Assembly (NCBI GenBank): GCA_025964775.1
Contig: JAOPYE010000029.1
Coordinates: forward strand, 1-64,000
Length of the DNA stretch: 64,000 nucleotides
From: Marmoricola sp.
GTDB taxonomy: Bacteria; Actinomycetota; Actinomycetes; Propionibacteriales; Nocardioidaceae
Direction: 5' to 3'
The notes under the pieces are model-generated. The model saw only the letters and a program-made list of their open reading frames with translations. It did not search any database and was not told the DNA's origin. Both the position numbers and the translations under genes were made by a program. Shown piece by piece: positions 57,927 to 64,000 of the stretch. Numbering within the stretch: the first letter of the stretch is position 1; the number at the start of each line of letters is the position of its first letter.

Positions 57927-58942
57927 CGAGTTGTCCCCGGGGCTGCGAGCACCGGGATGTGGTGGACCGAGATGCGCTTGCGGAACACCCAGTACGTCCA
58001 CGCCTGGTAGGCCAGGACGAGCGGGGTGAAGATGACAGCCACCACGGTCATGATCCCGAGGGTGTAGTGGGTCGCCGCGGCAGAGGTCGTGGTGAGGCTG
58101 ACCCCGTCCGCGAGCGAGGTGGGCATCACGTCGGGGAACAACGCGACGAAGAGCCCGGCAACGCCGAGCGCGATCGCGGCGAAGGTTCCGAGGAAGCCCC
58201 AACCTTCCCGGTGCCGCTGGATGGCGACCAGGCCGGCCAGCAGCGACACCGCTGCGGCGACGAACAGGAACGCAGACCCGAGGTTGCCGGTCGAGACCTG
58301 GGTCCAACCGAGGAAGGCCACAGCAGCAGCCGCAGCAGCAAGTCCGGTACCACCGGCCAGGACACGTGCGCGGTGCCGGATGTCCCCGTCGGTCTTCAAC
58401 GAGACGAACATGGCTCCGTGGGCAGTGAAGAGCAGCAGGGTCATCACGCCACCGAGGAGGGCGTAGGGATTCAGCAGGTTGAAGAACCCGCCGACGTACT
58501 CCTTGTGCGCGTCGATGGGGACGCCGCGCAGGATGTTCGCGAAGGCGACCCCCCACAGGACCGCAGGCAGGAGCGAGCCGAAGAAGATCGCCTTGTCCCA
58601 CGCCGCGCGCCACCGCTCGTCGTCCCGCTTGGCGCGGTACTCGAAGGCAACTCCCCTCGCGATGAGGGCGACCAGGATCAGGAGCAGGGGCAGGTAGAAG
58701 CCGCTGAAGAGCGTCGCGTACCACTCCGGGAACGCCGCGAAGGTAGCGCCACCGGCGACCAGCAACCAGACCTCGTTGCCGTCCCAGACCGGGCCGATCG
58801 TGTTGATCAGGACGCGGCGCTCGGACTCGGTCCTCCCGAGGACCGGCAGCAGGATCCCGACTCCGAAATCGAAGCCCTCGAGGGTGAAGTACCCGATCCA
58901 CAGGACGGCGATCAGGATGAACCAGACGGTCGTGAGTTCCAT
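57923..58942 (-). CDS. cydB: cytochrome bd oxidase subunit II
   Basis: This is a 339-residue protein with eight to nine hydrophobic segments. TVWFILIAVLWIGYFTLEGF starts the family, with DFGVGILLPVLGRTESERR and GPVWDGNEVWLLVAGGA following, typical of CydB. It starts 33 bases after cydA, with GGAG upstream. With CydA it forms the bd-type quinol oxidase, a high-affinity terminal oxidase for low oxygen. Confidence 0.95.
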   Translation of the reverse strand: MELTTVWFILIAVLWIGYFTLEGFDFGVGILLPVLGRTESERRVLINTIGPVWDGNEVWLLVAGGATFAAFPEWYATLFSGFYLPLLLILVALIARGVAFEYRAKRDDERWRAAWDKAIFFGSLLPAVLWGVAFANILRGVPIDAHKEYVGGFFNLLNPYALLGGVMTLLLFTAHGAMFVSLKTDGDIRHRARVLAGGTGLAAAAAAVAFLGWTQVSTGNLGSAFLFVAAAVSLLAGLVAIQRHREGWGFLGTFAAIALGVAGLFVALFPDVMPTSLADGVSLTTTSAAATHYTLGIMTVVAVIFTPLVLAYQAWTYWVFRKRISVHHIPVLAAPGTTR

Positions 58943-58975
58943 GGGGTGTCTCTCCTAGTTCCTGGTCGCAGCTGC

Positions 58976-60412
58976 TCAGTAGGCGAAGGCGAGCGGCCGG
59001 TCGGGGTCGTTGTCGGTGTGGTCGGGCACAACCGGATCCTTCTCGGCCCCGCCCTTGATGTACTTCACGAGCAGACCGACCTCGACAACGGCGAGGACCG
59101 CGTAGACCAGGGTCAGGACCACCAGCGACGTACGTGCTTCGAAGGTGCTCACCCCCGGCGAAACCGCCTGGGCGGTGGTCATGACACCGAAGACGGCCCA
59201 CGGCTGGCGTCCCATCTCGCTGAACAGCCACCCGAACGAGTTCGCGAGGAGCGGCATCAGCGGCAGGCCGATCGCGATCCAGCGCCAGGCACGTCCGGTC
59301 GGGAGCTTCTCGCGGCGCGTGACGAAGAGGATCAACGCCGCCAGGCCTGTCCCCAGGACACCGAGGCCGATCATGAACCGGAACGACCAGTACGTCACCG
59401 GGATGTAGGGCGTGTAGTCGCCGGGCGAGTAATACTTTGCGCCCGGATCGGACCCGTAGGTCGCCTGGTAGCGGGCACGCAGCTGGTTGATGCCCTCGAC
59501 CTTGCCGTGCGTCGAGCCGGTCGCCAGGAAGGACAGCAGGCCGGGCACCTTGATCGAGAACTTCTCGTGCTTGCCGTCGGGCGTCCCGACGGTGAGGATC
59601 GAGAAGGAGGCCGGTTGCTGGGTGTTGTACAGCGCCTCCGCGGCGGCCATCTTCATGGGCTGGACCTCGGTCATGATCTTGCCCGAGATGTCACCGGAGA
59701 CGGCCACGCCTATACCCGCGATCAACATGACGACAGCACCGGTCCGCAGGCCGTGCCGGTAGAGGTTCTGGTCGTCCGCGTTGTGCTTGCGCAGCATCGA
59801 CCAGAAGCTCACGCCCACGACGAACGCGGCACCGGTCATGTAGGCCGCCAGGATCGTGTGCGGGAACGTCACGAGCTGGACCTTGTTGAACAGCACGGCC
59901 GCGAAGTCGGTCATCTCCGCGCGGCCTGTCGTCGGGTTGTACCGGTAGCCGACCGGGTGCTGCATCCACGAGTTCGCGGTCAGGATGAAGTACGACGAGA
60001 ACAGGGTGCCGAGGTGCACCGTCCAGATGCAGGCGACGTGGAGCTTGGGGCTCAGCCGGTCCCAGCCGAAGATCCACAGTCCGAGGAAGGTCGATTCCAG
60101 GAAGAAGGCGAGCAACCCCTCGATCGCCAGCGGCGCACCGAACACGTCGCCGACGAAGCGCGAGTAGTCCGACCAGTTCATGCCGAACTGGAACTCCTGG
60201 ACGATGCCGGTCACCACACCGAGCGCGAAGTTGATCAGGAACAGCTTCCCGAAGAACTTCGTGAGCCTGAGCCACTGCTCGTTGCGGGTGCGCACCCAGG
60301 CCGTCTCGTAGCCGGCGATGATCGCCGAGAGACCGATCGTGATCGGCACGAACAGGAAGTGGTACACGGTGATGATGCCGAACTGCCACCGGGCGAAGTC
60401 GAGCACGTCCAC
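58976..60412 (-). CDS. cydA: cytochrome bd oxidase subunit I
   Basis: This protein has 478 residues from GTG 60410-60412 with AGGAG upstream. ARWQFGIITVYHFLFVPITIG carries the heme b595 ligand region (His18). GMNWSDYSRFVGDVFGAPLA and LESTFLGLWIFGWDRLSPK fit the CydA core; WSFRFMIGLGVLG lies in the later half. The length fits the short Q-loop type typical of actinobacteria. It is the first gene of a cydA-cydB-cydDC-regulator operon. The box at 60499-60513 lies 87 bases upstream. Confidence 0.95.
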   Translation of the reverse strand: MDVLDFARWQFGIITVYHFLFVPITIGLSAIIAGYETAWVRTRNEQWLRLTKFFGKLFLINFALGVVTGIVQEFQFGMNWSDYSRFVGDVFGAPLAIEGLLAFFLESTFLGLWIFGWDRLSPKLHVACIWTVHLGTLFSSYFILTANSWMQHPVGYRYNPTTGRAEMTDFAAVLFNKVQLVTFPHTILAAYMTGAAFVVGVSFWSMLRKHNADDQNLYRHGLRTGAVVMLIAGIGVAVSGDISGKIMTEVQPMKMAAAEALYNTQQPASFSILTVGTPDGKHEKFSIKVPGLLSFLATGSTHGKVEGINQLRARYQATYGSDPGAKYYSPGDYTPYIPVTYWSFRFMIGLGVLGTGLAALILFVTRREKLPTGRAWRWIAIGLPLMPLLANSFGWLFSEMGRQPWAVFGVMTTAQAVSPGVSTFEARTSLVVLTLVYAVLAVVEVGLLVKYIKGGAEKDPVVPDHTDNDPDRPLAFAY

Positions 60413-60498
60413 GAGAGTTCTCCTGGGCTTGGGGGGAGGTCACTTCGACGATAGGCAGGCCCCGAGCCGTCTGTCACGGCCGGACGGGGCACCGATGA

Positions 60499-60513
60499 GG
60501 GACCATCGGTCCC
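60499..60513. promoter_or_regulatory. candidate DevR-type box 6 (cydA)
   Basis: GGGACC-ATC-GGTCCC, a perfect 6-bp inverted repeat, 87 bases upstream of cydA. It is close to the DosR consensus form GGGAC-N4-GTCCC, with one more spacer base. It is the most symmetric of the seven candidate sites. Confidence 0.55.
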
Positions 60514-60538
60514 GCCGCCGGGCCGGTTGGGCTGGGCG

Positions 60539-61450
60539 CTACTTCACGAGTTCCCCGCTCGCCTCGAGGTCGAACTGGAGCAGCGGCACGGGTGCGCGGG
60601 GTTCGGGCCCGACCTCGACCGGACACTCGCTGACGTTCATCAGGACGTGGGCGAGGCCCGTGCGGCGCCCCACCGGGCCGTGGTGGATCGATCGACCCAG
60701 CAGGAGGAACGACGCACGTTGTGATGCGACTTCGAGCGCTGTCGCCGTGCGGGCGTGCTCGATCCGTACCTGGAAGGCGACGTCGGGGAAATCCTTGCGG
60801 ATGCGTGCGGCCTCGTACTCGATGCGCTTCGCCAGCTGCTTGTTCCAGGCCTGCGACATCTCGTCCGAGACGACGTCCTCGTAGCCCGAGGGAAGGCCCC
60901 AGGTGTGCAGCAGGACCAGGGACTCGTCGAGTTCTGCGGCGATGGCGAACCCGCGCGCGACGAGCGGGTGCGCCGTGGCGATGTCCTTGAGCGCAACGAC
61001 CACCTCGGACCGGTTCGTGCGGGTGCGCCAGCCCGGCGGGACGACCCGGACGGGGCAGTCGGTCTGTTCGACGAGAGCTGTCGCCGTGGAGCCCGTGGCC
61101 AGCAGGCCGAGCCGGGCGCTCCGGCCGAGGACGACCAGCCGGGCGCCACGCGCGGCACCGACGAACTCGGCACGCCGGGGACCGACGAGCAGGGAGCTCC
61201 GGATGTCGAGATCCGGTGCGGACAGCTGCGCGCGGCGTACGACGTCATCCAACAGCAGGCGGCCGGCATCCATGAGCTTGTCGTCCAGGTGAGGCGGGAT
61301 CTGTCGGTGGCTGGCGACCACGTGCACGATGCGCACCGGAGCATCCTCGAGCTCAGCCAGCCGCAGCGCGTACTCGACGGCCGTGGCAGCAGCCGCGGAG
61401 CCGTCGGTGCCCACCACGATCTCCGGGTCGGAGGTGCGCTGGTTGATCAT
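60539..61450 (-). CDS. universal stress protein, tandem UspA domains (1)
   Basis: This protein has 303 residues from ATG 61448-61450. Domain one is IVVGTDGSAAAATAVEYAL with VVLGRSARLGLLATGSTATAL; domain two is VVVALKDIATAHPLVARGF with LLLGRSIHHGPVGRRTGLAH, in which the Walker-like glycines are weaker. The tandem form is standard in actinobacteria. It overlaps the next upstream USP gene by 4 bases. Confidence 0.9.
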   Translation of the reverse strand: MINQRTSDPEIVVGTDGSAAAATAVEYALRLAELEDAPVRIVHVVASHRQIPPHLDDKLMDAGRLLLDDVVRRAQLSAPDLDIRSSLLVGPRRAEFVGAARGARLVVLGRSARLGLLATGSTATALVEQTDCPVRVVPPGWRTRTNRSEVVVALKDIATAHPLVARGFAIAAELDESLVLLHTWGLPSGYEDVVSDEMSQAWNKQLAKRIEYEAARIRKDFPDVAFQVRIEHARTATALEVASQRASFLLLGRSIHHGPVGRRTGLAHVLMNVSECPVEVGPEPRAPVPLLQFDLEASGELVK

Positions 61451-62349
61451 GCCGGAGCCTCGAAGATGACCGCGACCGGGCACTTGGCGTGCTCGATGAC
61501 GGTCGGGGCATACGAAGCAGCACCGATGACGTCACCGAACCCCGAGGTGCGGTGGTGCCCGACGACGATGAGGTCCATGGACTCCGACTGGCTGGTGAGC
61601 CACGCGTCGGGGAACCCTGAGCCGAGGCACGAGCGCACGTGGACGTCGGGGAACTTCTCCCCCATTCCTGCCACCGCTTCGGCGAGCTGGAGGCGCTGCT
61701 CGTCCAGGCCGGCGACGGTGTGGTCGAGAACCTCGATCGCCCCGTCGAACTGGAGTCCGGGCACGGAGAAAAGGACCGTCAGGGGCAGGCCGCGCAGGGA
61801 TGCTTCGCGGTAGGCGAACTCGAGGGTGGGCCGCGTGTTCTCGGTGCAGTCGGTGCCGACGAGGACTCCGTTGCGCACCTTGCCGGGGTGGTGGGGCCGT
61901 ACGACGACCACCGGGCAGGTGGCCGCACGCGCGACGGCGACGCTGACGGACCCGAGGAGCACCGACGCGATGCGCCCACGTCCGCGGGACCCGACCACGA
62001 TGGCCGACGCCGTGGCGGCGCGCTCCGGGAGTACCTGGTCGGCCCGGCCCCGGTAGAGGAACGTCTCGACGGTCAGGTCCGGAAAGCGCGCCACGACGGC
62101 TTCGCGACCTTCGGCGAGAAGCTTCCTGCCACCGAGCTCGAGAGCGTCGGTGATGTCGTCCGGGACCATGTAGGCGCCGGCCATGGCTCCGAACTCGTAC
62201 CCGGTCACAGGCTCGAGGGCGTGGACCAGGGTCAAGGTCCGGTTCTCGAGGACAGCCTGCTCGGCTGCCCACTTGACGGCGTGCTCGGCATCCTGCGGGC
62301 CCGCATAGCCGACGACGATGGTGCCCGGGGTGATCGTTTCGCTGGTCAT
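61447..62349 (-). CDS. universal stress protein, tandem UspA domains (2)
   Basis: This protein has 300 residues from ATG 62347-62349. TIVVGYAGPQDAEHAVKWAA starts domain one, in which the expected Asp of 'VGxDGS' is replaced; VVGSRGRGRIASVLLGSVS shows the complete ATP loop G-x2-G-x9-GS. Domain two has GVLVGTDCTENTRPTLEFA and VVGHHRTSGFGDVIGAAS, with the loop degenerate. So one ATP site may be functional. A GGGCCGGATGGGCC box lies 58 bases upstream. Confidence 0.9.
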   Translation of the reverse strand: MTSETITPGTIVVGYAGPQDAEHAVKWAAEQAVLENRTLTLVHALEPVTGYEFGAMAGAYMVPDDITDALELGGRKLLAEGREAVVARFPDLTVETFLYRGRADQVLPERAATASAIVVGSRGRGRIASVLLGSVSVAVARAATCPVVVVRPHHPGKVRNGVLVGTDCTENTRPTLEFAYREASLRGLPLTVLFSVPGLQFDGAIEVLDHTVAGLDEQRLQLAEAVAGMGEKFPDVHVRSCLGSGFPDAWLTSQSESMDLIVVGHHRTSGFGDVIGAASYAPTVIEHAKCPVAVIFEAPA

Positions 62350-62406
62350 GGTTCCAGCCTCGCCGGTGCAGCCGCTCGACAACATGGGCGAAGGGCCTGA
62401 CCTGAA

Positions 62407-62420
62407 GGGCCGGATGGGCC
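62407..62420. promoter_or_regulatory. candidate DevR-type box 7 (USP)
   Basis: GGGCCGGATGGGCC, read on the minus strand GGCCCATCCGGCCC. It lies between the USP start (62349) and the stop of the upstream USP (62423), and shares CCATCCGGCCC with the site at 46746-46760. Confidence 0.5.
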
Positions 62421-62422
62421 TC

Positions 62423-63268
62423 TCAGCGAACGACGACAACCGGGCACTCGGCGCGGTGCAGGACTTCCTGCGCGACGGATCCGAGGAGCATCTCCGTGAA
62501 CGCGTGGCGTCCGCGCGAGCCCACGATGACGAGAGAGGCGTCGTCCGACAACCTGGCCAGGACCCGGGCCGGTCGTCCCACCACGGCGGTGCTGCGGAGC
62601 GCGACATCGGGGTAGTCGATGCGGACGCCGACGACGAGCTCCGCCGCCAGGCGCTCCGCTGCGTCGACGACGGTCGTGTCGACGTCCTCCGGCAGAACGG
62701 CGAGGCCGGGCGAGGAGAAGGCCGGGTACTCGTAGGCGTGGACAGCGACGACCTCCTCGCTGCCGAGGGCGGCGCGGTCACAGGCGAACTCGAGGGCGCG
62801 GACCGACGCCGGCGACCCGTCGACTCCCACCAGGATCGTGGTAGCGCGTGGATTGTGGGCGGGCCGGATGACCGCGACCGGGCAGGCCGCGTGGCCGGCG
62901 AGGTGCTGGCTGACGGACCCGAGCCAGTGGTTCTCGATGACTCCGTGGCCCCGGCTCCCGCAGACCACCAGGGCGGCGCCCGCGGACTCCTCCAGCAGCA
63001 CCGGCACGGTCAGGCCGCGCCGTACGTCCACGGACCCCGGCACGGTGCTGTGCTTGATGATGTCGCGGGCCAGAGCCGCCGCGCTCGCGGCGAACTCCTC
63101 CTCGTACTGCCGCAGCGGCGCGGCAACAGTCATCGGGTCCATGGCGGCAACAACGGCGCGTAGTTCCCGACGCCCACGTACGGCGGTCTCGACCGCCCAG
63201 TGCAGCGCGAGCGTGGACTCGTCGGATCCGTCGAACGCGACGACGATCGGCAGACTGGTGGGCTTCAT
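62423..63268 (-). CDS. universal stress protein, tandem UspA domains (3)
   Basis: This protein has 281 residues from ATG 63266-63268. IVVAFDGSDESTLALHWAV and VVCGSRGHGVIENHWLGSVS form domain one; ILVGVDGSPASVRALEFAC and VIVGSRGRHAFTEMLLGSVAQ form domain two, with both ATP loops close to consensus. First gene of the three-USP set on this strand. Confidence 0.92.
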   Translation of the reverse strand: MKPTSLPIVVAFDGSDESTLALHWAVETAVRGRRELRAVVAAMDPMTVAAPLRQYEEEFAASAAALARDIIKHSTVPGSVDVRRGLTVPVLLEESAGAALVVCGSRGHGVIENHWLGSVSQHLAGHAACPVAVIRPAHNPRATTILVGVDGSPASVRALEFACDRAALGSEEVVAVHAYEYPAFSSPGLAVLPEDVDTTVVDAAERLAAELVVGVRIDYPDVALRSTAVVGRPARVLARLSDDASLVIVGSRGRHAFTEMLLGSVAQEVLHRAECPVVVVR

Positions 63269-63314
63269 GTCCCCAGACTGGTCGTCGCGACCCCTCGGGG
63301 CGCAGAGCCGAACG

Positions 63315-63330
63315 GGCACCGAAAGGTGCC
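63315..63330. terminator. small hairpin after the ABC-2 permease gene
   Basis: GGCACC (63315-63320), GAAA, GGTGCC (63325-63330). It lies 15-30 bases past the stop of the permease gene (minus strand) and 47 bases upstream of the USP start. It could be a terminator or another variant of the GGNCC dyad. Confidence 0.4.
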
Positions 63331-63344
63331 GGTCGGGCCGGTCG

Positions 63345-64000
63345 TCAGGCTGTCCTGCGTCGAAGGGTGAGCGCGCCGAGCACCAGCGCTGCAACCGTGA
63401 AGCCCGCCACCACCGCCAGGTCGCCGCCAACGCCAGGATTCGTCCTTGTGCTCACAGCCGTCATGGCGTCCACCGCATAGGACAGCGGGAGGCAGTTCGA
63501 GATCGCGTGCAGGAAGCCGGGAAGCTGGTCGCGATGGATGAACAGCCCGCACAGCAGCATCTGCGGGATCACGAGCGCCGGCATGAACTGGACGGCCTGG
63601 AACTCGGTTCTCGCGAAGGCGGACACCAGCAGCCCCAGGGCGGTGCCGAGGACGGCATCGAGTACCGCGACGACCAGCAGCAGCCAGGTCGGGCCGGCGA
63701 CGTGGAGCCCGAGCCACCAGATCGAGACACCGACGGCCAGGGCTGACTGGACGGCTGCGACGGCACCGAAGGCGAGCGCGTAGCCGAACAGGAAGTCGGC
63801 CTTGCCCAGGGGCATCGCGAGGAGTCGCTCCAGGGTCCCCGAGGTGCGCTCGCGAAGTGTGGTGACCGAGGTGACCAGGAACATCACCACGAACGGGATC
63901 AGGGCGAGGAGCGCCGGGGCCAGGCCCTGGAAGCCGCTTCCGGTCTGGGCCGAGAACATCCAGCGGAGCAGCGCGATGATCGCGCACGGCAGGACCAGCA
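63345..64000 (-). CDS. ABC-2 type transporter permease (N-terminus outside window)
   Basis: The frame is open to the window edge, so at least the first part of the permease is missing. The visible 217 residues contain five hydrophobic helices with VMFLVTSVTTLRERTSGTLER, the E-R-x-x-G-T-L-E cytoplasmic loop typical of ABC-2 permeases, then LLAMPLGKADFLFGYALAF, LPGFLHAISNCLPLSYAVDA and a short basic end. An ATPase partner would be expected upstream of the window edge. Substrate unknown. Confidence 0.85.
   Translation of the reverse strand, partial: LVLPCAIIALLRWMFSAQTGSGFQGLAPALLALIPFVVMFLVTSVTTLRERTSGTLERLLAMPLGKADFLFGYALAFGAVAAVQSALAVGVSIWWLGLHVAGPTWLLLVVAVLDAVLGTALGLLVSAFARTEFQAVQFMPALVIPQMLLCGLFIHRDQLPGFLHAISNCLPLSYAVDAMTAVSTRTNPGVGGDLAVVAGFTVAALVLGALTLRRRTA

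Overview
The window is one contiguous stretch of high-GC, gene-dense DNA. Many neighbouring genes overlap by 4 bp (ATGA/GTGA), and GTG starts are frequent. The gene families point to an aerobic, soil-type actinobacterium, most like Nocardioides or a relative (inference): an HNH/DUF222 endonuclease, a BldC-type helix-turn-helix protein, DUF3099, DUF3556, a PucR-regulated PHA locus, a DevS/DevR-like hypoxia set, a fused CydDC and a GNAT/acyl-CoA ligase fusion. I see no rRNA, tRNA, CRISPR array, transposase or integrase.

Layout. 0-7.5 kb is an accessory-looking stretch: the tail of an HNH endonuclease, a BldC-like protein coupled to a PAS histidine kinase, small orphan genes, a lipoprotein, membrane proteins, an excalibur-domain protein and a divergent GH6-like protein. 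Four copies of a ~25-bp direct repeat lie between the genes of the first 4.4 kb. 7.5-22.8 kb is catabolic and housekeeping: TetR/acyl-CoA dehydrogenase/MDR oxidoreductase, haloalkane dehalogenase next to a flavin hydroxy-acid oxidase, an atypical cytochrome P450, a cNMP-binding protein, a cupin/SnoaL/TPR-regulator operon, an SNF2 helicase, a nitroreductase/VOC pair and a Ser/Thr kinase. 22.9-34 kb is lipid and PHA metabolism: acyl-CoA synthetase, DUF3556 and FAD oxidoreductase operon, a divergent PucR regulator, PHA synthase with its hydrolase, an SDR and a DapB-like reductase separated by a KstR-type site. 34-37.5 kb carries a secreted I36 plus NlpC/P60-like protein, an XRE regulator, a 3-hydroxyacyl-CoA dehydrogenase and a truncated hemoglobin.

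37.5-44.4 kb is a two-component system followed by a tightly packed redox cluster: small anchored protein, ApbE flavin transferase, ferric-reductase-like cytochrome, NuoF/RnfC-like flavin Fe-S protein, [3Fe-4S] ferredoxin and multi-helix membrane protein. Direct repeats with 11-bp period (CCTCTGA-N4-YCTCTSA) lie in front of the response-regulator gene and in the promoter region of the cluster, which suggests that the regulator controls it.

44.4-63.3 kb looks like a dormancy/hypoxia island comparable in content to the mycobacterial DosR regulon: alcohol dehydrogenase, secreted RTX-type protein, two PPOX-fold proteins, four universal stress proteins, a DevS-like GAF kinase, a second GAF kinase with a shortened first GAF domain, a DevR-like regulator at the end of the cydA-cydB-cydDC operon, and a GNAT/acyl-CoA ligase fusion. 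Seven short GGNCC-type imperfect inverted repeats sit in most of its intergenic regions and are candidate sites for that regulator. The window ends inside an ABC-2 permease gene.
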